Shown here: piece by piece, positions 48,431-60,600 of the stretch | Position numbering within the stretch: position 1 is the first letter of the stretch | Layout of the letters: the number at the start of each line of letters is the position of its first letter | Assembly: GCA_031002005.1 (NCBI GenBank) | Contig: JARYHS010006964.1 | Span: 6,448,001 to 6,512,000 of the forward strand | Source: Vandiemenella viatica | Lineage: Eukaryota; Arthropoda; Insecta; Orthoptera; Morabidae | Length of the DNA: 64,000 nt | Reading direction: 5' to 3' | Notes under the pieces: model-generated | The model's database searches: none | The model's input: the letters and a program-made list of their open reading frames with translations, nothing else | What the model was told of the DNA's origin: nothing | Translations under genes and position numbers: made by a program

Positions 48431-50078
48431 GTGTCAATTTTAAATTTAATTAATAGTTACTTTTTATTGCGTTTTTCTTTAAAATTTTCAGGTAAAATTT
48501 GTCTATATTTAGAAATTTTTAGAGAACTGCTACTACTGAATAAGTCCTTTATTATTTTATTTCGAGTTTATCTTCCATATTTTTACTTTAGTATAGTGTT
48601 ATTTACCAATGTTAATATAAAGTATTTTCATATATATGTATTTTGTTGATCAAATTTTCATTCTTTAATAATGAAGGATTTCTGCCAACAAAAGGAGTTA
48701 GTAGCAATTGTGTGTCCACTATCTCTAGCTGTGGCCAGTGTATTTGCTGAAGCTTTTCATGTTTTAACTATTTGCAACCTTACCTTGAAGTAGTTGTTGT
48801 ATCTGACGTACATGGATGACTGCTTTACTCTCAACTTTTAAACTGTGATTATGATAAATTTCTCCATGTGAGTAGAAGTGGGCATAAAGATAATGTTCTT
48901 TAAGGTGGGAAGTAGGATGAATCCTTCATGCATGGTGTATCCCGAAAGCTCACACAGTATAGTCTTGATGTGATTGAAAAAAAAGTATTGTTTTTCTGCT
49001 AGCAATAGTAGCACTACAGCATTAGACCTCCACATTTTCCTCCATTCTTTCCCCCACAGTGCTATCGGAACAGACTTTTTGTTAAGTCAGTGCTGCTTCT
49101 ATCCTTTATACAGAGATGAGATTGGTTGGCTACAAACATGAAAAACAAGAGTCTAGTGTACTTTGTATCTATTAAGATATACAAAATATTGATAAGCATA
49201 AATTCCAGAGTGAGCTTATGGAAACACCAGGTTTTTGTGAAGTATCGTATACTTATGGATAGTTGTTAACTTTGAAGTTAAGCTACACCAAAATGGAAAG
49301 GCTAAATTAGTACATCAGGATCTTTGGTAGTTATGCCACCTATTCAGCCATAGCAGTTTTTTCAGTAAACAGTGTGGACAGAATTTTATTAATTTAATGG
49401 ACAAACTGGTCGCTAAATAATGGATTGTGTTGCTGTTGACAATTTAAAATATTTCTACTGAAGTTGAAAATTTGGGGTAAGCATTTGACTTACAGAACAT
49501 CTTTGGATGAGTATACACACTATCTGCTGCTCTAAGTGGTATTTTATATCTAGGAACTGATATTTCCTAGTTGTTCTATATTTATCATCGAAAAGAACTG
49601 AGAACTAAAACATTTAAAACATACACTTTGCTGAAAACATATCCCCAAATGATAATTCCTCCTATTTCTCTATGCCACTATCAAAGTAGTACATTACTGA
49701 GTTCTGTATGAAAGATGCAGCAGCAGATGTAATTCAGATTATATAGTAAATTAAGAAAATCTTATCAATATTATCAAAATATGTCAAAAATGGAGAAGCT
49801 AGTTCTAAAACACAATTTTAAAAAAACACCTTCTATAAACTACTCCTTACTTGCAGAACTATATATATATAATAGTGGTGTGTAATAACTATTTATTTAT
49901 TCCTTAACATAATATACCATTCTTCTGCTGGAAAGATGTTGGTATTCTATTGGAAGTAAAATTAGAACTCTGATATGAGAATATATATGGTTAGTATTCT
50001 ATGTGTACACAGTGGTGCATTATTGCATAACTATTTTGTTTTAGGATGTGTCTGGAATTTGTGTCTTATTTATATATA
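48431..50078. other. Intron of locus B
   Basis: AT-rich; no supported feature. Confidence 0.4.
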
Positions 50079-52420
50079 CAGGGTTAGGCATAATAAAGAG
50101 CATTTTTTAAAGGTGGTTAACTAAAAACACTTTATTAAATTTTTATATCATAATCATAAAATACGTGAAAAGCATTTTCTGCAATAGTAAATCATCGGTT
50201 ATTTTTTTGAAAATAACTCTGGTAAGGTGGTGTTCATTTAGACGCACACATTTCTCCAGCCAGGCTTTGAAGTGATTCATCACATTGTGCAGTACTGCCA
50301 GTAGGATTTGAACAACTTCCTGTCAGGTCCATTCTTTCAAGGCTTTAATTTTTCAAGGAGTGCTATTTTCATAAACTTTGCTTTTAAGATAACCCGACAA
50401 GAAAAAGTCACATGTTGTGAGGTCCAGTGAACGAGAGGGCCATGCAATATCCCCATTTCGGGAGATCACATGATTTGTAAACAAACGATTGACAATATTC
50501 ATGGTTACTCGAGCAATGTGGGAGGTTGCTCTGTCGTGCTGGAAAAATGTCTCATTCTTCACATTGTAGTGTGCAAATTGTGGAGAAAAAAAAAAAAAAA
50601 TCTAACATGTATGTGTATCTCTGCGAAGTCACTGTTACAGCATTGCCAAGTTTTGCGGAGTGCAGTTGTTACTGCTGTAGTTCTCTAGGATTAACATCAC
50701 TCCAAAATCGAAAGTTCTGCTTGTTCACATAACTGGAGAGATGGAAGTGAGCTTCATCACTAATCCACAAAAGGTTTACAATGTCCTCGTCTTTATTAAC
50801 CAAGTCAAAAATTCAAAGCAGAACCAGCTTTGGCTCACATAATCTGTTTCTTTAAGGGTCTGAACTATTTGGATTTTGTAGTGGTGAAATTTCAAATCTT
50901 GGTGTAATATTCTTCTTACCATTCTGTTTGAAATCATGAGTGTAGCGCTGTGCGAATGAGCTGAGTGAAGAGGGCTTCTCTCAAATGCAACTCCTTCACG
51001 TTTGATGATTTCAGGTGTGCACACAGTTTTTGGTCTCCCAGTTTTCTTCTTTGTCGTTGATACAATCTTTTTAGAGTTCTCAACCCACTTTCTAATTGCA
51101 CAGGCATAAGGCACTGAACGATTTTTATTAATGTTGAAGAAGTTACGAAATGCACGATGTGCATAATAAAGAGCATTTTTTTAAAGGTGGTTAACTAAAA
51201 ACACTTTATTGAATTTTTATATCATAATCATAAAATACGTGAAAAGCATTTTCTGCAATAGTAAATCATCGGTTATTTTTTGAAAATAACTCTGGTAAGG
51301 TGGTGTTCATTTAGACGCACACATTTCTCCAGCCAGGCTTTGAAGTGATTCATCACATTGTGCAGTACTGCCAGTAGGATTTGAACAACTTCCTGTTAGG
51401 TCCATTCTTTCAAGGCTTTAATTTTTCAAGGAGTGCTATTTTCATAAACTTTGCTTTTAAGATAACCCGACAAAAAAAAGTCACATGTTGTGATGTCCAG
51501 TGAACAAGAGGGCCATGCAATATCCCCATTTCGGGAGATCACATGATTTGTAAACAAACGATTGACAATATTCATGGTTACTCGAGCAATGTGGGAGGTT
51601 GCTCTGTCGTGCTAGAAAAATGTCTCATTCTTCACATTGTAGTGTGCAAATTGTGGAGAAAAAAAAAAATCTAACATGTATGTGTATCTCTGCGAAGTCA
51701 CTGTTACAGCATTGCCAAGTTTTGCGGAGTGCAGTTGTTACTGCTGTAGTTCTCTAGGATTAACATCACTCCAAAATCGAAAGTTCTGCTTGTTCACATA
51801 ACTGGAGAGATGGAAGTGAGCTTCATCACTAATCCACAAAAGGTTTACAATGTCCTCGTCTTGATTAACCAAGTCAAAAATTCAAAGCATAACCAGCTTT
51901 GGCTCACATAATCTGTTTCTTTAAGGGTCTGAACTATTTGGATTTTGTAGTGGTGAAATTTCAAATCTTGGTGTAATATTCTTCTTACCATTCTGTTTGA
52001 AATCATGAGTGTAGCGCTGTGCGAATGAGCTGAGCGAAGAGGGCTTCTCTCAATGGCAACTCCTTCACGTTTGATGTTTTCAGATGTGCACACAGTTTTT
52101 GGTCTCCCAGTTTTCTTCTTTGTCGTTGATGCAATCTTTTTAGAGTTCTCAACCCACTTTCTAATTGCACAGGCATAAGGCACTGAACGATTTTGATTAA
52201 TGTTGAAGAAGTTACGAAATGCACGATGTGCTAGCTGATACGAACTACCATTTTGATAAAATGCTATAATAGCATACACACGATGCTGCAGGATCCAGTG
52301 CTCCATTATGACTGAATGCTATTTCATGCCTAACTTAACTGACACTATTCCCTACACCTCTCTCTGACGCAATTTTATTTCCACACTTTATAAAATCACT
52401 CGATATTATGCCTCATCCAG
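50079..52420 (-). mobile_element. DD41D Tc1/mariner-type element with internal tandem duplication
   Basis: The ends CAGGGTTAGGCATAATA and (reversed) CTGGATGAGGCATAATA are flanked by TA (50077-50078, 52421-52422). The minus strand encodes a transposase: an N-terminal part beginning MEHWILQHRVYAIIAFYQNG (52306) with the hinge KKKTGRPKTV, and a catalytic part with QHDRATSH, 41 intervening residues, then CDFFLSGYLKSKVY, i.e. DD41D spacing. Units 50088-51160 and 51161-52229 are near-identical direct copies, so the element contains most of itself twice. Both copies have frame breaks and an A-run disruption. Confidence 0.85.
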
Positions 52421-52616
52421 TATATATCTGATTCATGATATTAGAATTGAGAATTTTATAATTATCAGATAAGTTGTTGTAAAGAAAGTATGTATTTTAA
52501 TTTATACAATGATTATAGAATTTTCACTGCTTTTACCCCTCCTGGCATGACACGTATATGTTTTATCTGTGGTTTGTTGAAAATGAATTAAACATGTTTT
52601 TCATTGTGTTTTATAG

Positions 52617-53159
52617 GTCAATAGTTGGAGTTCATCAAAACAATCTACCTCTTTATTGTGCCAAAAGTGATGATAGTGTGATGGAGAAATTTCAAGCTAT
52701 GAGTTCCTTATTGGTCAGATCTGATATGAGCAATATCATTATATCCCATGATAACAGTGGTGGCAAGATGTCACTGCACTATACATGTGCCATGTGTCTT
52801 CAGTATTTCTTCACATTGGGCTTGCTGTTAAATCATGTTTTTAAACATGAAATACATGTAAACACACCACAGCACATTTGCCAGTACTGTGGTCAAGTTT
52901 TTGTAGAAGTATCAAAGTTGTTTACCCATTATTTTGAAGATAGAATGAAAGCTGCATTTAAAGAGCCATCGTTTTCTGGCCTTGCTTGTGCATTCTGTGC
53001 AGAAATATTTTTATCTTGGTGCTCTCTAACAAGACATGTATTCACCCATAATTCAGCTGTCTCAAATCCGCTATATATTTGTACATACTGTTCTGAAGTT
53101 TTTGAGGATATGGCCAAACTCCACGTTCATAACTTCACCAGGAGAAATTCAAAAACAAG
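52617..53159 (+). CDS. Locus B exon: C2H2-like zinc fingers
   Basis: Acceptor ttttatag ends at 52616; donor gtaaga at 53160. Phase 2 at both ends (543 bases). It is fully open. After a leader (SIVGVHQNNLPLYCAK) come four fingers: CAMC/HVFKH, CQYC with a single His, CAFC/HVFTH, and CTYC with a single usable His. It is paralogous to the exon at 13781-14268, with similar finger spacing and the shared VNTPQ and LSW-SLT segments. The open frame extends upstream of 52617 but that part is intronic. The next exon would have to be phase 2, which the finger-array exon after the gap satisfies. Confidence 0.75.
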
Positions 53160-53489
53160 GTAAGAATAATAAGCCACCTTCTCTCCGATTCTTACATAAA
53201 TTTATTTGGCACCTACAAGCCTTGACAACTTTTTTTATCTTCCAATTATAGATGTTTGTAAAGCCTAATAAATAGGTTAAAATATCAAGGACAATATCGT
53301 AATAGCGAGGAGAGAAATATTTTTTGTAAGAAAGAGTCAAATTTTTTAACTATGAGAATGATTTACATTAGTAAGCAGATTTCTGTTTGCTAAAACTGTG
53401 TATTTTTCATGTAAATTTCACAACCAATTGAGGGAAATATTTTAATTTCCTGGCGAAGTCATTTCCTGTGATTAGAAATATATTGTGAG

Positions 53490-54290
53490 AGCCATAGTGT
53501 TGTTATTTTGCATAATAGCTGGAAGTGTGTTGGATTTTTCTGGGGAATTATTACAAAAAATTGTGGGTACAATAATTGAGGTATATTTGGAAAGACTGGA
53601 TGGTAGGTTGCTTGTTAAAGGTATTTTGTACTTATATGAGGCAGTAGGTATACAGATAAAAAACAAAAGCTTTATTATGATTGCAAGATGGGGAGGGAAT
53701 TGATTGTGAAATACTTGAAATATAAAAATACCTTGGCATAGTATTTGATTACAAACTCAACATGCAAGACATATTGTGTAGGTTGTAGGAAAAGATTTCA
53801 AAATCCTTCACTTAATGGTGAGAGTGATCTGAGAAGTGAGGGAAACTGGGCCACAATACTTTGGTCAGAGTATTGTTTGAATAAGGTGGTGTAGTATTAA
53901 AGCTACATTCTGCATATGAAATACAGGAGTTGGAGGAGATGAAAACAATGGCCACTACAAATAACTGCAGAGCACAATCAGTAATTGATATGATAAAGGA
54001 GCTGGAATAGAATTCATTGGAAGACAGGAGAGTGAAGAAAATAGTGTGACATATATTGATGATGACATGGTAAAATATATTTTTAATCAATTTAGAGAGG
54101 TACATTGAAGGAAAAAGATGACCACGATCTCAAGCTTTATTTCAGGCAAAATGGTGTTGGAAAATTTTCTTTTGTAAACAAGAGAGTCAGGGATTTGAAT
54201 AAATTATGAAAGAAATTGATTAATAAAATACCATAAGCTTTGAGGAAATTGATAATAATTGTGTAGAAAAAATCTGATTACATGTATAAA
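53490..54290 (+). mobile_element. LINE fragment (family 1)
   Basis: Same family as 290-860 and 40725-41470: 'aaatataaaaataccttggcat', 'ttgattacaaactcaac', and 'gacatattgtgtaggt' appear in order. Frame-broken. Confidence 0.65.
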
Positions 54291-55770
54291 TGAGTGGTAG
54301 GTTTTTTTTTTTACTCAATGTTTTAATAATTTAAGAATGAAGTACCGAAAAATATCTTATTCATTAAGAGTATTTAAGCTAAAAATCCACTTCAGCCTTT
54401 AAGCATACATATATATCTAAGGGTAATTGCCACAGGTGTATAAAACCCATTTAGTTTAATATTAATAATGAGACATCTGTATTAATCACATTATTTCCTT
54501 AGTCATTTGGTTTAGTGCATAATTTCCTTATGATAAAAAGTGCATTCAGAGTATAATAAGTAGAGGTTTTTTCCTTGGTTAGCCATTGGGGCAATATCAA
54601 TGATCTGTAACAACATATAAAAAATTCCAAACTATTGCTAAGTCTTCTTTAAGAAAATAATTCATCCTAAATTGGATGAGTTGACGTAGAAAAGAGGTCT
54701 ATTTGCTTCTATATAACATTGGAATAAAATATTCTTTCTAGGAAAAATGTAAAGACAAATTCAATAAATTTTGTCACTGCTGGCGATATTGCTTTAAATA
54801 AGTGTAATAGGAGAGAGGGGTGCAATGCTTCTAAGGAAGTGTAGGCTATAAAACTTGTTTAAATTGGCTGAAATAGAACTTGGAGGAATGTATAATATCA
54901 GAACCTCCTGTTCATTCTCTTACCCTCATTTTACAGGATCAGTACTGACTACTGTTAGATATTACGTTTCTGTTTAACTAGCTGGCATATAACAAGATCC
55001 CGTCATCAGTATATTAAAGAAGGGCAGCATTGCGATAGTACCACTTGTACTGGTAAATCATGTGGCGGGGATGTATGATTTGGTAGCTGGACGTGCATAC
55101 AGCTGTTATTTTGTGAGGCCACACACGTCATTACTCTGCCGTAGCATACAGCAAACTCTCTTCTGTATCTAGTAATTATCAGAAGAGATTGTAGAAAGAA
55201 TATATACCATAAAAGAAATACACTGGTAATGTTGATGAGTCCTGGGTTAGATTTTCTATAAATTCGAAATTCAATATGTTGCCACACGGGGTCCAGAAAT
55301 TTATTAGGATTGATATTGTAACTGTTTGTTACTAAAAGGTTACTACGAAAGAATGTTCACCTGATTTCAAAAAATCACACTGAAACAGTTTATTTCATAA
55401 AACAAATTCCCAGGTCGATACCAGTTCCGCATTACAAATGAAAGTTTAAAACATCAAAATTCATCTTCAAGAGAGCAGATTTACAGTTAGAAAACTGATG
55501 CCCTAACTTGTACATATTCATCAAACAGGGTAATTGGACAAATTTGGCAGTCTTTACATCTCACATTACAGTGTGCCTGGATAGTGAAGACACCCATGAC
55601 CCAGCAAACACTCCTCATGTTTCCCACGCATATCTACCACGTACAATAGGCATATTATTTTGACTCGGCCACTTGCAAAATACTGTCCTGACCAACATGG
55701 CTGTTTGGCTTCTTGTTCATATTACAGCCAATTGTAATTCTTTTTGATTGTCACATGGTCTAACTGACCA
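54291..55770. other. AT-rich sequence without recognised feature
   Basis: No coding or repeat signal found. Confidence 0.4.
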
Positions 55771-56190
55771 ATGATGTTTTTCTTTTCACTTACCACTCCA
55801 GAGATTATTTCTTGTTGTAGCACGTCCATTTTACACTTTTTTGTGCAGATCATTGAAATTCACTGTCCTATCTTATCAGCTAGCATGCCATCTGCTGGCT
55901 TGATCCCTGTACCAAAACAGTTTGTCAAATTTGCACTCTTAGCACACATGTTACAACCCCGTCCAAAATGTCACTTGTTTTTGGAGCTAGGTCTTCAAAC
56001 AACTAGTGTCACTTTTCTATTGGAATGCCCCTTCTGTCACTTTTCTGTCTATTTGGTTTCAGAAGAGTTATCTAAACATGTTTATATTACAATTCCTCTT
56101 TGTGACTTTTACCAGTTACTGCTACAAAATCACATACCATCAAGTTTTCTTCAATTCACTGAAAGCAGATTAAGTCCTCATCAGAAATAA
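55771..56190 (+). CDS. Unassigned open frame with one half zinc knuckle
   Basis: A 139-codon open frame, unusual in this AT-rich region. An acceptor-like 'ttttttgtgcag' ends at 55848. Downstream is CPFCHFSVYLVSEELSKH, a C-x2-C-x13-H arrangement without the second His. The phase at 55849 is 0, so it does not join in frame to the locus B exon at 53159. It could be an exon of another gene or a chance frame. Confidence 0.2.
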   Translation: MMFFFSLTTPEIISCCSTSILHFFVQIIEIHCPILSASMPSAGLIPVPKQFVKFALLAHMLQPRPKCHLFLELGLQTTSVTFLLECPFCHFSVYLVSEELSKHVYITIPLCDFYQLLLQNHIPSSFLQFTESRLSPHQK

Positions 56191-56990
56191 ATAATAAAAA
56201 AATATTACATTTTATCATGCAATTACAAAAATGAAATGTCACTGCAAAAATACAAGTCTCGTCACAGACAAGTGCATGTAAGCATGAGTCATTTTTCATA
56301 AACAAATGTATATGGAATTTCCTAAATGAATCCTTTAAAGATTTACATTGCTTAACATGCTAATACATAGTCCATATTTTTCAGCATAGTAAGTTGGTCA
56401 ACACAATTGGTTATAGATAACTTATTCTCTTAAAAGCTAAAAGCAGTAGTATATTTGCAAACTAATAATCTATAGTTGCAAGAGAATATTATCAGAGAAG
56501 TAAAACAAAAAATAAAAATTTTAGAGTGTGTTTTGTGTGTAGCACAAGGCAGTGCATTCTCTCACCACTCAAAATTAATGTGATATCTTTTTTCTATATT
56601 TGCACATTTTATATTATATCTTAATGACCACAAACAATTGTGTATTACAGAAGAATATAAAAATCATGAAACAAAATATTTGCTTAAGTACAAAATACTT
56701 CAAGAGTAAAGATATTGTCGTTAATCTAGAATAGTTGTTATCAGTAGTACTCCCGAAAACATGAAGTTGTTTAGAAAATAAATGGTGTATGCCTGGTTCT
56801 AGTCTCTCAAAATTGACATGAAGATGAACATTATTCATGAGTTACTTTAATGTGGTATTAGTAATCTGCTTTTCCTGTAGTCTACTTGGAAGATAGCTTG
56901 AGTTTCAGTGACCTGTATAAGCTCACTGGAAACACATGCTTCCTACATATTGATATCAATCGTTGTAGGCACAATTACATTATATTTGAA
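56191..56990. other. AT-rich sequence without recognised feature
   Basis: Nothing supported. Confidence 0.4.
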
Positions 56991-56992
56991 AT

Positions 56993-57210
56993 GAAGTCCT
57001 CTCGGGTGTCCAGCCAGATGTTGTTTTGTAATCACGACGTTTTGGTAGCTGTCTCTGCTGTCTTCATCAGGTATCTTGTAACTGTTGCAAGCTGACTCTT
57101 CATCAGGTAGCTTGCAACAGTTACAAGATACCTGATGAAGATAGCAGTGCCAGCTGTTGAAACGTCGTGATTGCACAACACTATCCGGTTGAATACCCGA
57201 GAAGACTTCT
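56993..57210. mobile_element. Penelope-like inverted-repeat hairpin with hammerhead core
   Basis: Inverted arms of about 100 bases flank a short spacer. In the right arm CTGATGA (57132-57138), a stem ATAGC...GCTGT and GAAAC (57159-57163) give a hammerhead-like core. The preceding 'aggtagcttg...caagatacct' can form stem I, with ATC as a candidate cleavage triplet. In the left arm the core reads CAAAAC instead of GAAAC. I could not pair a convincing stem III. Confidence 0.5.
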
Positions 57211-57399
57211 TTTCATCAATACACTGGGAAAGTCTCCACTCATACATTACGTTTATTAACTTTTCTATCCTTTACCTCCACTGTTTGAACAGTACTTGTT
57301 GTAAGATTGAAATTGTTGTCACTGAAAATTATATTCTTATGCAAATCATTGGTGTCTTCTACTTGCTTATCAACACAAATACTAATATTGGGATTAATT

Positions 57400-60240
57400 A
57401 AGTTACCTTTCTTATGTGCTTCAAGTGACTGTGCAAGTATGGGAGTTTGTATACTAATATTGGCTTACTCATTATTTGTTATTTAGCAACAGATGGCTGA
57501 AGTATCTGTTTTGTTGAAATCAATTTAGATCCTACATTTTCTTCAAAAACAATGTCAAGCAGCAAACCTTAATCAGTAACTTCAGAAAAACTACTAGATT
57601 CAGGTTCAATAGAAAAATCTAAATTTAAATCACTTTCAATACTAGAATAGTTGGCATTAGATTCAAAATCTTTAAATGGCTTAGTATCAGCTCGAACGAC
57701 GAGGTTGTTACTACAGGGTCTGGCAATAAAACCTCCCTCATTTTAATGTGTTGTCACATAAAAACTAAATATGATAGAGAATAATTACTTTTATTTATGA
57801 AAAATACATACTTTGCCATTTTTAATTATTTGGTTTTTAATATTATATCTGCCCTCCATTGTTGACACATTGACAATGTCTATCCAGAAAGTTCTCCATA
57901 CATTTTCGCGTCATTTCTCTTGGAATGGCTGCCAATTCTTGGGTAATGGCCTCTTTAAGTGCTTGAAGTGTTGTAGTACAATGTTTGTACACTATAGGCT
58001 TTAAGTTTCCCCACAGATTGGTGAATGTTGCATAGATACAATTACACACACCAAATTTTCCGGCGTTGTTGCAGTCCGAGGACGGCCTGTAGGTTTTTTT
58101 TTTTGTAGTGCTGAACCTGTCTTTCTAAAGTTTGACACATACAGTTGAATAGTTTATCTATCCGGGACACGATCATGTAGGCCAAGTTCGAATCGTCTCC
58201 GAAAATCTGAGAACAACTGTTACAAATAAATTCATCCACATCAAACATACGATGCTCACCATGCCATGATATGGCGCACACTGAAAATGGCAGGTACACC
58301 CCTTTAAAACAAAACATTCCACATCAATATCCTCACTACAACCTGTACACCGGCTACATGAAATGTGGGAGGTTTTATTGCCTCACCCTGTATTTTCTGC
58401 TAGTATACTATAGTGTACTATACAGGTACTCTGATTAGATATTTTTCCTACATCAGGTGTGAGATTATTAATGTTAGCTTTACAAGATGCAATGACATTT
58501 GGAACAGGATTCTGAGTTACTTGACCCAGTTCAGGTCTAGGCTTGATGGTTGTAGAAGTATTACAGGAATCTAGCACTGGTGGGTGGTTGAGGAGTTGAA
58601 TATATGTTTGCATCATGAACTGTGTAAAGTCTTATATAAGCTTTGTTCGACTGGCTACAGAAATATCTGCTGGTATCACTGATGGAATAGCATTAGTACA
58701 TCCATCAAGGTCATTTGGTGCACGGTGTAAACCGAGACATAAACTTTCTTTTACATCAATATTTTGAGAAATAGAAATGTCATTTACACAAATATCATTG
58801 GTGGGATTTATAATGGTGGGTATTTTACAAACTTGCACAGCTATCTTTAAATGTACTTATCTCTGCCATTTTATCTACAATACTAGGAGATAGTTCATCT
58901 GTAATCAATTTCTTGTAATACGTCATCAACTACATTTTGGTTACAGTGTTTTACTGGAGGGACAACTCTAATTTTTCACAACTCTAGGTACCTTTTCAGT
59001 CCGAAATTCACCTTGAATGTCATTTAAGCTTTGATGTACTATCCCTTCTGTAGTCCTGGGTAAACCATCGAAATTATCCTTACAATTAAAATTGTCAGTG
59101 ACCTTTACATCTTCACTGTAACTACTGGTGTTTACATCAGAACATATCTCTGTTGTATCAACTTGCATGTTGGTACATGTTTCAGCAGAATTTACACAAG
59201 TTTGACTGGAAGCAACAAATATTATTTACAGGATAACATGTTTCCTGTGTGATTGTATTTCGCTGTTAATTTAAACTCACAGAATGGTTACTCTCTTCAA
59301 TGTCAGTATTAAAGAATGTGTCAGCTAGATGTACTTCAATGTTCTTATGTTTATCTCGTGTCCAAGTTGGTAAAATTTCACACTTTGTTTTGCGTCATTG
59401 TGACAATATTCATATTGAGTATCATTTTCAATGGGAAATAAACCCTGGCTATTAGAATTAGTATAATCTTTGATGTTACCCTTTGGTTGAAAGTCTGGTA
59501 TCATAGTGTCAGTGTTTGCATCTGCTGTTACAGACATTACTATGTAGGGTACCCTAAAGGTGTCAGCTGTACTGGTACAAAAAATTTATTTTCTGCAGAA
59601 ACTTCAGCATTGTTTAACTACAAAGCTATTTGTTCATTAGTGTATAGTGAGTCAACAGTCACTGTGTCTGGTGCAAGCTCATCAAAAATGCTTCATTATC
59701 AAGAATGGATTTACCAAAATGCAACAAATCATAATCATTTTTATTGGCATTGACTTTTAAGTTTTCTTTCCTTTACTAAGTCTTGTTTAATGGATATAAT
59801 CACTCATCTTAAATGCGTCAATTTCAAATGAAATAATAAACATTAGCTTCCTTACTCTACTGGAAGTTTTAAAATTGAAAAAACTTGTTAACTGACAATA
59901 GCAATTGTTTATCAAAAATTCTCTGGTGAGTTCATAAACATTGTTAAAATCAGCTAACTTGGAAAATTCAGATAATAGGAATGCGCTTTCATTTACATAA
60001 TGTTGTACGATTTCATAAATATTATCTAATTAGTGTACTTTTTTCTAAATAACGAAAATAATGTCTGTAAGGGTAAATTTCTTGTTCTTGTTCAGCAACC
60101 TGTGAAGTAATCACATAACCAAGCCAACTGTGTAGGATGTTCCATACTGTTAAAATGTTAAAGTTTAACCAATCATGAATGGAAAAATCAAAATTTTACA
60201 ATATTCTCAAAATATGAGATCAATACAAACAATTGCTGAG
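57400..60240 (-). pseudogene. Decayed acidic coding region, unknown family
   Basis: The minus strand shows a chain of coding-like segments in shifting frames, separated by single stops or one-base slips: VAEQEQEIYPYRHYFRYLEK (60110), NESAFLLSEFSKLADFNNVY (59990), 59537-59325, 59168-58968, 58838-58632, 58616-58383, then RADTKPFKDFESNANYSS (57690). Composition is rich in D, E, N, S and T, suggesting a long disordered acidic protein. A mariner-like insertion splits it at 57714-58390. I do not recognise the family. Confidence 0.4.
57714..58390 (-). mobile_element. Deletion derivative of a mariner-like element
   Basis: The inverted ends share TGGCAATAAAACCTCCC on the left and (reversed) GAGGCAATAAAACCTCCC on the right, both after CAGGGT. 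They are flanked by TA (57712-57713, 58391-58392). The minus strand keeps the transposase C-terminus (TLQALKEAITQELAAIP and RKCMENFLDRHCQCVNNGG, 58049-57843). An upstream frame (58317-58042) may be a rearranged N-terminal part. The catalytic region is missing. Confidence 0.75.
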
Positions 60241-60369
60241 ATAGTTATACAAAACATAATTTTTAAGTAATAATATACTATTATACAAATTAGCCTTGGT
60301 TAAATATCACTAATTGTAGCCAGTGGCACTGCTTGAATTTAGATAGAATTGCCGCATTATATTGTGTAG

Positions 60370-60600
60370 CTTAACACTTAGCTGTGTGGTATGACTATTA
60401 GCGCCACGTGGTCTCTTCTACCGCTGTTGTCAGTGCTGTGTAGTGGCGATTTAGCTGTCCGTTTCCCTTCTTAGAGGTGTGTTGTTGTTGCAAGGAACTG
60501 TTGTCCCAGTATTTATGTGGACCTGTGGTCACCCGTACCTGTGTTTTACCCAAGCGATTGTTGCCGTGGGTAGGTCGTCTTCGACGTTTGAAGATCTGCC
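60370..60600. promoter_or_regulatory. GC-richer stretch next to the gap, possible first exon
   Basis: CpG content rises sharply compared with the flanks, as it does before the possible first exons near 3140 and 39690. Both strands are open into the gap, so direction cannot be decided. Confidence 0.2.

Noticed and set aside
52558..52616. Upstream part of the open frame leading into the locus B finger exon
   Set aside because: It lies before a good acceptor (ttttatag) and reads as low-complexity intron sequence; the phase fits a start at 52617.
55771..56190. Continuation exon of locus B
   Set aside because: The only plausible acceptor gives phase 0, while the upstream exon ends in phase 2. 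Joining gives an early stop.
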